64,000 bases of DNA, from positions 310,001 through 374,000 of the forward strand of contig CAVPDG010000004.1 in the NCBI GenBank assembly GCA_963702535.1, in the 5' to 3' direction. Shown piece by piece: positions 37,645 to 46,453 of this stretch. This DNA is from CAVPDG01 sp963702535 (GTDB taxonomy: Bacteria; Chloroflexota; Anaerolineae; Anaerolineales; UBA4823). The stretch's first letter is position 1, and every line of letters starts with the position of its first letter. The translations under genes were made by a program, and so were the position numbers. The notes beneath the pieces are model-generated. The model saw nothing but the letters and a program-made list of their open reading frames with translations, ran no database searches and was not told the DNA's origin.

Positions 37645-39225
37645 ACGCTGCCTCGCAGCCGTCTCCGGATGGCCTTCGCCAGCGAGGCCGCCTCTTCCAC
37701 TCTCATCAGCCACATCAGCAGCGCGTAGATTCCGCAGCCCAGCGCTAATCCACCGGCGACGACGACCCACGCCGGCAGACCGGCAGCGTAAGCCAGCCAC
37801 AGCCATAAGCCAGCCGCCATCGCCAGGCTTGCCGCCAGCCCTTGAGCCGCGCTGGCGCCGATCCGCCGTGAGTTCAAGCCGCCCAGCCGCCGCCGCATCA
37901 GGATCAGCAGCGCCGCCGCCTCCAGCGCCGTCGCCAGCGAGTTTGCCAGCGCCAGCCCGCCCAGCGGCAGCCAGCCGATTTGTGTGAACAGCCGGGCAAA
38001 TCCCAGGCTGAAGACCACGTTCAGCCCCATGGCAGCGACGCCCACCAGCACGGGCGTCTTGGTGTCGTGCAGCGCATAGAAAGCGCGCGCCAGGATCTCC
38101 ACCAGCGAATGCCCGATCAGCCCGGCAGCGTACCACAGCAGCGCCCAGGCGACGAGCTGCGTCGAGAAGGCGTCGAATTCACCCCGCTGGTAGAGCAGCA
38201 CCACCAGCGGCTGGCGCAAGAAGATCAAGCCCAGCGAAGCCGGTATCGCCAGCAACAGCACGCCGCGCAGGCTGGCAGATAGGGAGGCGCGCATCTCTGC
38301 CAGCTTGCCCAGCGCGACCTGGGCGGAGAATGTCGGCATGGCAGCGATGGCGATCGACTGGGCGATGGCAGCCTGGGGCATCAGCATCAAGGCGAACGCC
38401 AGCACGATGCCCGTCACGCTCCCCTCCACCATGCTGGAAGCCAGGCGTGTGTTGACCCAGAAGTTGAGCTGTACCGCCGCTACGCCCAGCAGGCGCGGCA
38501 GCATCAGCCGCCCCACCTCGCGCACGTTGGCGTCTTCCAGCCCCAGCACGGGTGAGTAGGCGCCTTTCAGGCGCAGCAAGGTCGGTAGCTGGATCACCAG
38601 GTGCAGCGCCGCGCCGAGCAGCACGCCCCAGCCCAGACCGTAGATCCCCAGCCGGGGCGCCAGCGCCAGCACGCCGAAGATCAGCCCGATCTGGTACATG
38701 GCTGGCGCCAGGGCGGGCAGGAAGAAGATCTGGTGCGAGTTGAGGATCGCCATCACCAGCCCGCTGGTCGGCAAAGATGGCGGCGGAGGGCAGCATCAGG
38801 CGCAGCAGCGAGATGGTCAGCGCTTCCTTGGCTGGGTCGGCGGCAAAACCCGGCGCCAGGATGTGGCGCACGATCCACGGCGCAAAGAGGGCTGCCAGGA
38901 AGCAGGCGATGCTCAGTACCAGCAGGATCAGGTTGGAGATGGCGGAGGCAAGCCGCCAGGCTTTGCCCTTCTCCCCCTGGGTGAGCAGACCGGTGAAGGT
39001 GGGTAAGAATGCGGATGCCAGCGCGCCCCCCGCCACCAGGTTGAAGAGCGTCTCCGAGACGCGGTTGGCGGCGTTGAAGGCTTCAATATCCGCCTGCGTG
39101 CCGAAAGCGCCCGCAACGAGGACCTGGCGCAGCAGCCCGGTCAGGCTGCTCAGCACAAAAGCAACCATCACCGTGCCGGCAGCGCGGGCGATCTGGCGAT
39201 TTGCAGATGAGGCCGTTGAGGTCAT
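37641..39225 (-). CDS. murJ: Lipid II flippase MurJ/MviN (frameshifted)
   Basis: Multi-pass flippase of about 527 residues that moves lipid II across the membrane for peptidoglycan synthesis. Seen: RAAGTVMVAFVLSSLTGLLRQVLVAGAFGTQADIEAFNAA at the N-terminus, SETLFNLVAGGALASAFLPTF, and in the second frame VALGKLAEMRASLSASLRGVL, ILARAFYALHDTKTPVLVG and ANSLATALEAAALL, all typical MurJ blocks. The frame changes near 38775; one extra G there separates SAAIFA from TSGLVMAILNS. Presumably essential, so the shift is probably an error. About fourteen membrane helices. Confidence 0.92.
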
Positions 39226-39333
39226 CGGGGATGATTATATCCGGGTTAGGCGCACCTGCCAGCCAATTCCCCCTTCTTAGGTCATATCCCTCTGGATAAT
39301 CCGATAAAAAGTGTCTATAATATATTTACAGTC

Positions 39334-39362
39334 TTGACACAGAACATATGTTCATTTATAGT
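39334..39362 (+). promoter_or_regulatory. Consensus promoter with LexA-type palindrome in the spacer
   Basis: TTGACA (39334-39339) and TATAGT (39357-39362) are separated by 17 bp. In the spacer 39342-39353 reads GAACATATGTTC, a perfect palindrome identical to the Gram-positive LexA box form GAAC-N4-GTTC. A repressor bound here would block the promoter. The ATL gene starts 47 bases downstream. Confidence 0.7.
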
Positions 39363-39408
39363 ATAGATAGATTGCTGGGATAGTTGTGGCAGTTGGAAGG
39401 AGTGTTCA

Positions 39409-39828
39409 ATGGTCAGGTTTACAACACCTCCGGCTCGCGCAGAGTTCAACCGGCAGGTCTGGGAGATTGTCCGCCAGGTGCCTGCCGGCAAGGTGACGAC
39501 CTACGGGTTTATCGCCGGGCTGATCCCGCCGCCGGGTGGCATGGACCCCGGCGATTACCGCGCCTGGGGGGCGCGCTGGGTGGGCAGCGCCATGGCAGCT
39601 TGCCCGCCGGATGTCCCCTGGCAGCGCGTTGTCAACGCCCAGGGCAAGATCAGCCTTCGTCCTGCAGGCGGGGGGCTGGATCAAAGGGAGCTGCTGGAAG
39701 CAGAAGGCGTCGAGTTTTCCGGCGCGGACAAGATCGACCTGAAGCAGTACGCCTGGAATGGGCCGGAGGAGACCTGGCAGCAGGCTTCCTTGCCCTTGCC
39801 TCCGGCTGCTTCCGCAGGGGAGCATTGA
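39409..39828 (+). CDS. Alkyltransferase-like protein (ATL), MGMT-family without active cysteine
   Basis: A 139-residue DNA-binding protein related to O6-methylguanine methyltransferase. Seen: FNRQVWEIVRQVPAGKVTTYGFIAGLI (the MGMT DNA-binding helix-turn-helix) and, where methyltransferases have PCHRV, here PWQRVVNAQGKIS with Trp replacing the acceptor Cys. ATL proteins flag O6-alkylguanine for nucleotide excision repair without removing the lesion themselves. The insertion with PPPGGMDPGDYRAWGARWVG is typical of ATLs. GGAAGGAG lies 7 bases before the ATG. The promoter carries a LexA-type box, suggesting SOS control. Confidence 0.88.
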   Translation: MVRFTTPPARAEFNRQVWEIVRQVPAGKVTTYGFIAGLIPPPGGMDPGDYRAWGARWVGSAMAACPPDVPWQRVVNAQGKISLRPAGGGLDQRELLEAEGVEFSGADKIDLKQYAWNGPEETWQQASLPLPPAASAGEH

Positions 39829-39829
39829 G

Positions 39830-40396
39830 ATGAGCCCCGCGCCTCACGTGAGCCCCAGGATCCGCGCTTACGGCAAAGCTCGGATCGATATCACCCGCCG
39901 CGCCCGTGATGAAGCCGAATGGCGCCGCCTCTGGAAAGAGCCCTCCCAGCCCTATGCCTTCAAGCCCGGGCCGGGGTGGGCGATCAATTGGGTCTACACC
40001 GTTGAGGATTACGCCGCCGAGATCGGCTTCCTCATCGACGTGCTCGGCTTCCCGGTGCTGGCTTTCTCACCCAGCCAGGCGCAGCTTGCCAGCCCTGAAG
40101 GCGGCTTCGCCTTGACCGTCCTCTCCGCCAGGGAGGATAGCCCCGCCACTCCGCCGGATTCTGTGCATCTGCAGTTGAGCGTGGCAGCCCTTTCCCCAAC
40201 GGTCAGAGAGCTCGAGCGGCGCGGCGTGACCTTCGACCGGCAGCCTGCTCCCGCCGGGGAGGACCCTGCCTGGCAGAGCGCCGCTTTCCGCACGCCGCAT
40301 GGCATCGTCATCGAGCTGGTGGGCGAAGTGCAGCCGGATCAAGCGCCGCATGAGCCGGACCAGGCTGAGGAAGAGCGAGCAATGGGCGGAAGATGA
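39830..40396 (+). CDS. VOC/glyoxalase-superfamily protein
   Basis: A 188-residue protein with a single vicinal-oxygen-chelate-like domain: WAINWVYTVEDYAAEIGFLIDVLGFPVLAFSP, then LTVLSAREDSP and VRELERRGVTFDRQPAPAG to FRTPHGIVIELVGEVQ, the beta-alpha-beta-beta-beta repeat seen in these enzymes. Function unknown; VOC members are metalloenzymes or antibiotic-binding proteins. It starts 1 base after the ATL stop. The C-terminus becomes acidic (EPDQAEEE) and may continue in another frame into 40350-40634. Confidence 0.75.
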   Translation: MSPAPHVSPRIRAYGKARIDITRRARDEAEWRRLWKEPSQPYAFKPGPGWAINWVYTVEDYAAEIGFLIDVLGFPVLAFSPSQAQLASPEGGFALTVLSAREDSPATPPDSVHLQLSVAALSPTVRELERRGVTFDRQPAPAGEDPAWQSAAFRTPHGIVIELVGEVQPDQAPHEPDQAEEERAMGGR

Positions 40397-40634
40397 GCCG
40401 CTTGAGGATGGCGAGGCGCCAGCTCAGGCGGATGGCAGCCTGGATGAGCAGCCGCAGGAAAGTCCTCCGCCGTCTCTCTGGCGGCGAAACCCTGCAGCTT
40501 CGGGCTCGTCACAAACCACCCGCTCGGCTCCTGCCAAGACGGCTAAGCCCGGCAATGGCAACCTGGAGCTGACCTACGATGCGCTGGATGAGGATGGCGC
40601 TGTGGGCGATGATATCGAAGAGGATTTTCCATAA
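40350..40634 (+). CDS. Acidic low-complexity ORF, possibly the tail of the VOC protein
   Basis: A 94-residue reading frame overlapping the end of the VOC gene by 47 bp, rich in Glu, Asp, Pro and Ser (WAEDEPLEDGEAPAQADG, TYDALDEDGAVGDDIEEDFP). No domain was recognised. The composition continues that of the VOC C-terminus (EPDQAEEE), and a one-base change near 40375 would join the two. Either a small separate gene or an acidic tail is possible. Confidence 0.4.
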   Translation: MSRTRLRKSEQWAEDEPLEDGEAPAQADGSLDEQPQESPPPSLWRRNPAASGSSQTTRSAPAKTAKPGNGNLELTYDALDEDGAVGDDIEEDFP

Positions 40635-40647
40635 GTGAGGGCGAGCT

Positions 40648-41208
40648 ATGCTTGAGAGATGCGCCTGGGCGGGCAGCGACCCGCTCTATGTTGCTTATCA
40701 TGATCGAGAATGGGGCGTACCCGTCCATGACGACCGCCTGATGTTCGAGTTCCTCGTCCTGGAAGGGGCTCAAGCCGGGCTGAGCTGGGCGACTATCTTG
40801 AAGAAGCGCGAGAACTACCGGGCAGCATTCGATCGTTTCGACCCTGTCCTTGTGGCGCGTTACGATGAAAATAAGATCGCTGAGCTGCTGGGTAACGCCG
40901 GTATCGTGCGCAACCGCTTGAAGATCGCCTCCGCCATCCAGAATGCCCGCGCCTTCCTGGCAGTTCAGGACGAGTTTGGCAGCTTTGACGCCTACATCTG
41001 GCGTTTCGTGGGCGGCGCTCCCAAGCGCAATGCCTGGACGACGATGGCGCAGATACCGGCTAAGACGCCTGAATCGGACGCGCTGAGCAAAGATCTGGTC
41101 AGCCGGGGCTTTAAATTCGTCGGCTCGACCATCTGCTACGCCCACATGCAGGCAGTCGGCATGGTCAACGACCATGTGGTCGGGTGTTTTCGTTACTCTG
41201 AGGTTTAG
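40648..41208 (+). CDS. tag: DNA-3-methyladenine glycosylase I
   Basis: A 186-residue monofunctional glycosylase excising 3-methyladenine. Seen: RCAWAGSDPLYVAYHDREWGVPVHDDRLMFEFLVLEGAQAGLSWATILKKRE, the N-terminal Tag signature with zinc and substrate residues. NRLKIASAIQNARAFLAVQDEFGSFDAYIW and GFKFVGSTICYAHMQAVGMVNDH follow with the C-terminal zinc-type Cys/His. Length is normal. GAGGG precedes the ATG. It lies near the ATL and ogt genes. Confidence 0.96.
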   Translation: MLERCAWAGSDPLYVAYHDREWGVPVHDDRLMFEFLVLEGAQAGLSWATILKKRENYRAAFDRFDPVLVARYDENKIAELLGNAGIVRNRLKIASAIQNARAFLAVQDEFGSFDAYIWRFVGGAPKRNAWTTMAQIPAKTPESDALSKDLVSRGFKFVGSTICYAHMQAVGMVNDHVVGCFRYSEV

Positions 41209-41256
41209 AGGCAGGTTGCTTGAGCGTGCGCCAAGCCTCCTTGTGATAAAATCACC

Positions 41257-41285
41257 GAGAGCCGGGTACGCCGCCCCCGGCTCTC
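41257..41285 (+). terminator. GC-rich hairpin between tag and the ABC operon
   Basis: A perfect 10-bp stem, GAGAGCCGGG (41257-41266) with CCCGGCTCTC (41276-41285), has a 9-nt loop and is followed by TCTAAGG. The U-tract is poor, so it may be a terminator of tag or part of a leader for the ABC operon. The rest of 41209-41416 shows no gene. Confidence 0.45.
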
Positions 41286-41416
41286 TCTAAGGAGGAGAAG
41301 AAGAGAAATCGCCCTTCGATGATTAGTTTATCAAAGACGGCGCAAGCGTGCTTGACGATTGCCCTACGAATACCCTACGTGCAACTGACAATATTGCTAA
41401 AATCGCCAGGAATACC

Positions 41417-42437
41417 ATGGATTTTGCAATCAAAACACAGGATTTAGGTCGCGTTTATAAGATCCGCGGCGGCAAGAAGACCGAGCCGAAGACGCTGGTC
41501 GCCTTGCAGGATGTTGTCCTCGAAGTCAACCGCGGTGAATTGTTCGGATTGCTCGGACCGAACGGGGCGGGTAAGACCACCCTGATCAAGATCCTCACCA
41601 CCCTGCTGGCGCCCAGCACCGGGCGCGCCTGGGTGGCGGGTTACGATGTGATCCAGGAAGCCAATAAGGTGCGCCCGCGCATCAACATGGTATCCGGCGG
41701 AGAATCGTCCGGTTATGGGCTGCTGACCGTGCGCGAGAACCTGTGGATGTTCGCCCAATTTTACGGGCTCTAGCTCTGCCGTAGCCGACCAGCGCATCCA
41801 CGAGCTTCTGGAGATCGTCGGTCTCTCTGACCGGCTCAACACCAAGTCTTCCGACCTGTCTACCGGCTTGCGCCAGAAGATGAACATTGTGCGCGGCTTC
41901 CTCACCGACCCGGATGTGCTCTTCCTGGATGAGCCCACCCTCGGGCTGGATGTAGGCGCTTCCCGCGAGGTGCGCCGCTTCGTACGCCACTGGGTTGATC
42001 ATGATCCCACCCGCACCCTGCTGCTGACCACCCATTATATGGTCGAGGCGGATGAGCTGTGCGACCGGGTCGCCATCATCAACCAGGGGCGCGTCCTCGC
42101 CTGCGATACGCCCTCGGCATTGAAGCGCCGCCTGCAGCAGGCAGTGATTTACCGCATGGAGATCAGCCCCTTGAACGGCAAAGGGACGGAGGTCTTTGAG
42201 AGGCTACCCGGTGTGAGCAAGGTCACTCACCAGCCGCAGGATGGCTTCGCCGTGCTGGACTTCATCCTCGAGCATGACGACGTGCTCAGTCGCGTGGTGA
42301 GCACCATGACCGACGAGAACCTCCATATCCTGAATTTACAGAAGCACGAATGCACACTGGAAGATGTTTTCGTTGATCTTGTGGGTCGCAGCATGGAAGA
42401 GGTGGAGCGCAGCCAGCAGGAGGAAGGCGGCGAATGA
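41417..42437 (+). CDS. ABC-2 exporter ATP-binding protein (frameshifted)
   Basis: ATPase subunit of about 340 residues. Seen: Walker A LFGLLGPNGAGKTTLIKILTTLL, a Q-loop-like region VRPRINMVSGGESSGYG, and after the frame change SSSAVADQRIHELLEIVGLSDR. Then come signature-like LSTGLRQKMNIVRGFL, Walker B VLFLDEPTLGLD and switch His in LLTTHYMVEADELCD. The frame changes near 41769. ATG 41417 (AGGAA upstream) is used. Its stop overlaps the first permease start by 4 bp. Probably a drug, lipid or polysaccharide exporter; substrate unknown. Confidence 0.9.
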
Positions 42438-43282
42438 TCCCCGAGGCTTCGCTGCGGGTGCCCAAGAGCAGCGGTTGGGCGCTGTTCGCCAAGACGGTCT
42501 ACGCCCGCGCCTATCCGCGCCTGGTGGGCGCCGTGCGCGAGAAATCCTGGATATTCTTTGAGATCTTCTTGCCGCTCCTGGCTGTCGCCGCGTACGTGTT
42601 TATCTACCGGGCGCTGCAGGCGCCGGAAGAGTATGTCGGCTTTGTCGTCGTCGGCGGGGCGATGACCGCATTCTGGATGAATATCTTGTGGAGCATGTCC
42701 AGCCAGCTCTACTGGGAAAAAGAACAGGGTAACCTGGCGTTGTACATCATGGCGCCCAACACGATGATGGCGGTCTTGCTCGGCATGGCGGTGGGAGGGT
42801 TGTTTATGACCCTCACCCGCGCCCTCGTCATCCTCGTCCTGGGGAGCTGGATCTTCAGCGTCGATTACGCCGTGAGCAGTTACTGGCAACTGGCGCTCGT
42901 CTTCACCCTGACTATGGTGGCGCTGTATGGAATGGGCATGATGTCCGCCTCGGTGTACCTGCTGCTCAGCCGGGAGGCATGGCATATCTCCAACCTGGCG
43001 CAGGAGCCGGTGTTCCTGGTTTCCGGATTCTATTTCCCGGTTAAGAACCTGGGTTTTTGGGTCCCCCTCCTGGCTTCGATCATCCCCCTCACCCTGGGTC
43101 TGGACGCTGTGCGGCAGCTCGCTTTCCCCTCGGGGGCGTCTTCCGGCTTTCTGCCTGTGCCCGTGGAAGCTGCGATTCTGGCGGTGTTGAGCGTCGTCTT
43201 CCTGGTGGGCGCCCGCTGGCTGCTGGCGTATATGGAGCGGCTTGCCATCCGCGAGGGTCGCCTGACGGAGAGCCGGCGATGA
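42434..43282 (+). CDS. ABC-2 type permease 1
   Basis: A 282-residue membrane protein with six helices in the ABC-2 arrangement: IFFEIFLPLLAVAAYVFIYRAL, AMTAFWMNILWSMSSQLYWEKEQGNL (the conserved gating-helix region), VLLGMAVGGLFMTLTRALVILVLG, ALVFTLTMVALYGMGMMSAS and SIIPLTLGLDAVRQLAF. Both ends overlap neighbouring genes by 4 bp, so the three exporter genes are translationally coupled. It would pair with the second permease as a heterodimer. Confidence 0.88.
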   Translation: MIPEASLRVPKSSGWALFAKTVYARAYPRLVGAVREKSWIFFEIFLPLLAVAAYVFIYRALQAPEEYVGFVVVGGAMTAFWMNILWSMSSQLYWEKEQGNLALYIMAPNTMMAVLLGMAVGGLFMTLTRALVILVLGSWIFSVDYAVSSYWQLALVFTLTMVALYGMGMMSASVYLLLSREAWHISNLAQEPVFLVSGFYFPVKNLGFWVPLLASIIPLTLGLDAVRQLAFPSGASSGFLPVPVEAAILAVLSVVFLVGARWLLAYMERLAIREGRLTESRR

Positions 43283-44163
43283 GCGCGGATCATAAGGGCT
43301 CTTCTCTGCCTGGCGTCTCTTCCCTGTGGCGTTCTTTCCGCCTGTCCTCCTGGCTGGGATGGCAGATCGAATCGAACTGGGCTGATCCGTTCCTGTTTGC
43401 TGTCTACTCCTTGATCAAGCCACTGGCTTCAGTGATGATCCTGGTGGTGATGTACAGCATCATCACGGATGGCGATTACGCCTCACCGATGTTCACCTAC
43501 ATCTACCTGGGAAATGCCTTTTTCATCTACGTGGGGCAGGTGATGACCGGCATCTCCTGGGCAGTGATCGATGATCGGGAGCACTACAAAACTCTCAAAT
43601 ACATCTACCTGACACCCATGCACTTTCCCACCTACCTCATGGGGCGCGGGGTAGCCAAGTTCCTGGTCGCCAGCATCTCTGTCTTTGTCACGCTGGTGGT
43701 GGGCGTTCTCTTCCTGCACTTGCAGATCGACCTGGCGGCGGTCAACTGGCCCCTGTTCATTGCCTCCCTCGTCATCGGCGTCTATATGCTGGCGATGCTG
43801 GGGTTGATCTTAGCCAGCATCATGCTGATCGTGGCTCACCACAGCTTCAGCGTGGGCGATGCGGTCGCCGGAGCGCTCTACCTGCTCTGTGGGGCGATTT
43901 TTCCGCTCGAAGTGCTGCCGCCGTTCTTGCGCTTTATCGGTTATCTGCTGCCCATCACCTACTGGCTGGAGCTCATCCGGCGCTCCGTGGTCGGGACGGT
44001 AGCCGGCGCATTTCCGACCCTGCAGAGCCTCACCGACCTGCAGCTCCTGGGCATCTTGCTTGCCCTGACCATCGTTTTTAGCCTGATTTCGATAGTTACC
44101 TTCAAACGTTGTGACCATATTGCCCGCGAGCGTGGTTTAATAGATGTGGTTACAAATTACTAA
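43279..44163 (+). CDS. ABC-2 type permease 2
   Basis: A 294-residue second permease. Seen: six hydrophobic segments with IESNWADPFLFAVYSLIKPLASVMILVVMY, GNAFFIYVGQVMTGISWAVIDDREHYKTLKYIYLTPM, SVGDAVAGALYLLCGAIFPLEVLP and YLLPITYWLELIRRSVVG, the ABC-2 motif set. Met 43279 overlaps the first permease stop. The C-terminus is cytosolic. Substrate unknown. Confidence 0.88.
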   Translation: MSADHKGSSLPGVSSLWRSFRLSSWLGWQIESNWADPFLFAVYSLIKPLASVMILVVMYSIITDGDYASPMFTYIYLGNAFFIYVGQVMTGISWAVIDDREHYKTLKYIYLTPMHFPTYLMGRGVAKFLVASISVFVTLVVGVLFLHLQIDLAAVNWPLFIASLVIGVYMLAMLGLILASIMLIVAHHSFSVGDAVAGALYLLCGAIFPLEVLPPFLRFIGYLLPITYWLELIRRSVVGTVAGAFPTLQSLTDLQLLGILLALTIVFSLISIVTFKRCDHIARERGLIDVVTNY

Positions 44164-44218
44164 TGTTTTTCGGGGTTCCTGGGCACTAACGGAAGAATAG
44201 CATGCGGGGAGAGCCGCG

Positions 44219-44725
44219 ATGAGAAAAGTCACTATTGGGGTGGTTGAGCATACAGCCCTGGGTGCAATCTGGTTAGCCTTCACTGAGCACGGTCTGGCAG
44301 GCGTAGGTGTGCGCGAGAGCCAGGCGTCGTTCAGCCAGCAGCTCGAGCGGATGGGATTCAACCGGGTCGTCGTCGATCAAGACCTGCTCGCTGGTCCACT
44401 GGAACAGGTGAAGGAATACCTGAGCGGCGTTCGCCGCTCATTTGAGTTCCCCATCGACTGGTCTGTACTGCCTTCTTTCCAGCAGAGTGCTCTGCAAGCG
44501 ACCTGGGCGATCCCCTACGGGCAGACCCGCACTTATGCACAGATTGCAGACCAGGTCGGGCGCCCACGCGCCGCTCGGGCGGTGGGGCGGGCTGAAGCTA
44601 CCAATCCGATGCCGCTCGTCATCCCCTGTCACCGGGTGATCGGGTCCGATGGGAAGCTGCACGGTTACGGCGCGGGTGACGGGCTGCAGACGAAGGCGTG
44701 GTTATTGGAAATGGAGGGGAGATGA
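44219..44725 (+). CDS. ogt: Methylated-DNA--protein-cysteine methyltransferase
   Basis: A 168-residue suicide repair enzyme that takes the methyl group from O6-methylguanine. Seen: an N-terminal ribonuclease-H-like domain (TALGAIWLAFTEHGLAGV), PSFQQSALQATWAIPYGQTRTYAQIADQVGRPRAARAVGRA, and the active site NPMPLVIPCHRVIGSDGKLHGYG with the acceptor Cys. Length and motifs fit Ogt. GGGGAGAG precedes the ATG. Its last codons overlap the start of the following acyl-CoA dehydrogenase-like gene by 4 bp, an unusual coupling of repair and CoA metabolism. Confidence 0.96.
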   Translation: MRKVTIGVVEHTALGAIWLAFTEHGLAGVGVRESQASFSQQLERMGFNRVVVDQDLLAGPLEQVKEYLSGVRRSFEFPIDWSVLPSFQQSALQATWAIPYGQTRTYAQIADQVGRPRAARAVGRAEATNPMPLVIPCHRVIGSDGKLHGYGAGDGLQTKAWLLEMEGR

Positions 44726-46419
44726 TTCTGCTCAATCCCAGGCAACACGCGCGATACTACCCTGATGCACGCTCCAGGGAGATTATGCTGCAAACCATCG
44801 ACTTCTTCGAGAATAAAGGTCTGCGTAAGCTCAAAGAAGATGACCATAACCGCACCTGGTATGCCGATTTCCTCGAATTTCAGAAAGCAGAGCGCATCTT
44901 TGCTACCCTGTTGACCCCGGCTGGTTACGGGGGAGCAGATGATCGCTGGGATACCTGGCGAGACTGCGAGTTCAACGAGATCCTGGCTTTCTACGGATTG
45001 GCATACTGGTACACCTGGCAGGTGAGCATTTTGGGGCTGGGTCCGATCTGGCAGAGCGAGAACGAGGCGCTCAAGGGACGCGCCGCGCGCCTGTTGCGTG
45101 AGGGGGAGGTGTTTGCCTTCGGTCTCTCCGAGCGGGCGCATGGCGCCGATATCTATTCGACGGAGATGTGCCTGACGCCCCAGCCCGATGGCAGCTACCG
45201 CGCCAACGGGGAAAAATATTACATCGGGAACGGCAACATTGCCCCCATGGTGTCGACGTTCGGTAAGATAGCCGGTACGGGCGAATACGCCTTTTTCGTG
45301 GCAGATTATCGCCATCCGAGCTACCGCTTGCTGCGCAATGTCACCCCCAGCCAGTCTTACGTGGCGCAGTTCGCCCTGCACGACTACCGGATAACCGAAG
45401 CGGATATCCTCTCCCGGGGTCAGGCTGCCTGGGATGCCGCGCTCAACACGGTCAACATCGGTAAATATAATCTCGGCTGGGCATCCATCGGGATTTGCAC
45501 GCACGCGATCTATGAAGCCATCCGCCACGCGGCTAACCGGCGGCTGTACGGTATGGCAGTCACCGATTTTGCGCATGTGCGCCAGATGTTCACCGAAGCA
45601 TACGCCCGCCTGCTGGCGATGAAGCTTTTTTCCCTGCGCGCGGCGGATTATATGCGCTCCGCCTCGTCCCAGGATCGCCGTTATCTGCTCTATAACCCGG
45701 TCGTGAAGATGAAAGTAACGACACAAGGCGAAGAGGTCATCAACCTGCTTTGGGATGTGATCGCTGCCAAGGGCTTCGAAAAAGACCAGTACTTCGAGAT
45801 GGCTGCCCGGGATATCCGCGCCTTGCCCAAGCTGGAGGGCACCGTACATGTCAATATCGCCTTGATCGTCAAGTTCATGCCCAATTACTTCTTCAACCCG
45901 GCGCAATATCCGCCCGTTCCACGGCGGGATGAGCCTGTCAATGACGACTTTCTGTTCCACCAGGGTCCTGCCAAGGGATTGGGTCAGATCCAATTTCACG
46001 ATTACAACGCGGTTTACGATAGCTTTGACATCCCCAATGTGAAAGTCTTCAAGGAGCAGGCAGACGTGTTCCGGGACCTGCTGGCAAGAGCCACGCCAGA
46101 TGAAAGCCAGGTCAAAGATACCGACTTTCTCCTGACGCTGGGCGAGGCTTTCACCCAGATCGTCTACGGGCAGCTGATTCTGGAGAACGCCCGTATCTAT
46201 GGGGTTGATGAATACGCGATCGATCAGATCTTCGAGTTCATGGTGCGTGACCTTTCCCGGCATGCCCTGGCGCTGTATGGCAAGGCTGCCAGCACTCCCC
46301 AGCAGATGGATTATTGCCTGAAGATGATCCGCAAGCCGGTAAGCGGTCTGGATCGCTTTGCGAAGATCTACGCTGAGCAGGTTTACCCGCTCAAAGACGC
46401 ATATGAGATGAACCCTTAA
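44722..46419 (+). CDS. Long acyl-CoA dehydrogenase-like flavoprotein
   Basis: A 565-residue member of the acyl-CoA dehydrogenase superfamily, well above the usual 380-400. Seen: LTPAGYGGADDRWDTWRDCEFNEILAFYG, FAFGLSERAHGADIYSTEM (the FAD/acyl binding block), YYIGNGNIAPMVSTFGKI and LGWASIGICTHAIYEAIRHAANRRLYGMAVTDFAHVRQMF. A long C-terminal extension has helical character (YDSFDIPNVKVFKEQADVF, IDQIFEFMVRDLSRHALALYG). GAGGGG precedes ATG 44722, which overlaps the ogt stop. It is followed by a thiolase in the same direction. Substrate unknown. Confidence 0.85.
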   Translation: MILLNPRQHARYYPDARSREIMLQTIDFFENKGLRKLKEDDHNRTWYADFLEFQKAERIFATLLTPAGYGGADDRWDTWRDCEFNEILAFYGLAYWYTWQVSILGLGPIWQSENEALKGRAARLLREGEVFAFGLSERAHGADIYSTEMCLTPQPDGSYRANGEKYYIGNGNIAPMVSTFGKIAGTGEYAFFVADYRHPSYRLLRNVTPSQSYVAQFALHDYRITEADILSRGQAAWDAALNTVNIGKYNLGWASIGICTHAIYEAIRHAANRRLYGMAVTDFAHVRQMFTEAYARLLAMKLFSLRAADYMRSASSQDRRYLLYNPVVKMKVTTQGEEVINLLWDVIAAKGFEKDQYFEMAARDIRALPKLEGTVHVNIALIVKFMPNYFFNPAQYPPVPRRDEPVNDDFLFHQGPAKGLGQIQFHDYNAVYDSFDIPNVKVFKEQADVFRDLLARATPDESQVKDTDFLLTLGEAFTQIVYGQLILENARIYGVDEYAIDQIFEFMVRDLSRHALALYGKAASTPQQMDYCLKMIRKPVSGLDRFAKIYAEQVYPLKDAYEMNP

Positions 46420-46453
46420 AGCCAAGCGCTCGACTTTCAGAAGGAGGATTGTT

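Noticed and set aside
41417..41773. ABC ATPase truncated after the Walker A half as a stand-alone short protein
   Set aside because: The next frame continues with the signature motif, Walker B and H-loop at the right distances, so one frameshifted gene is far more likely.
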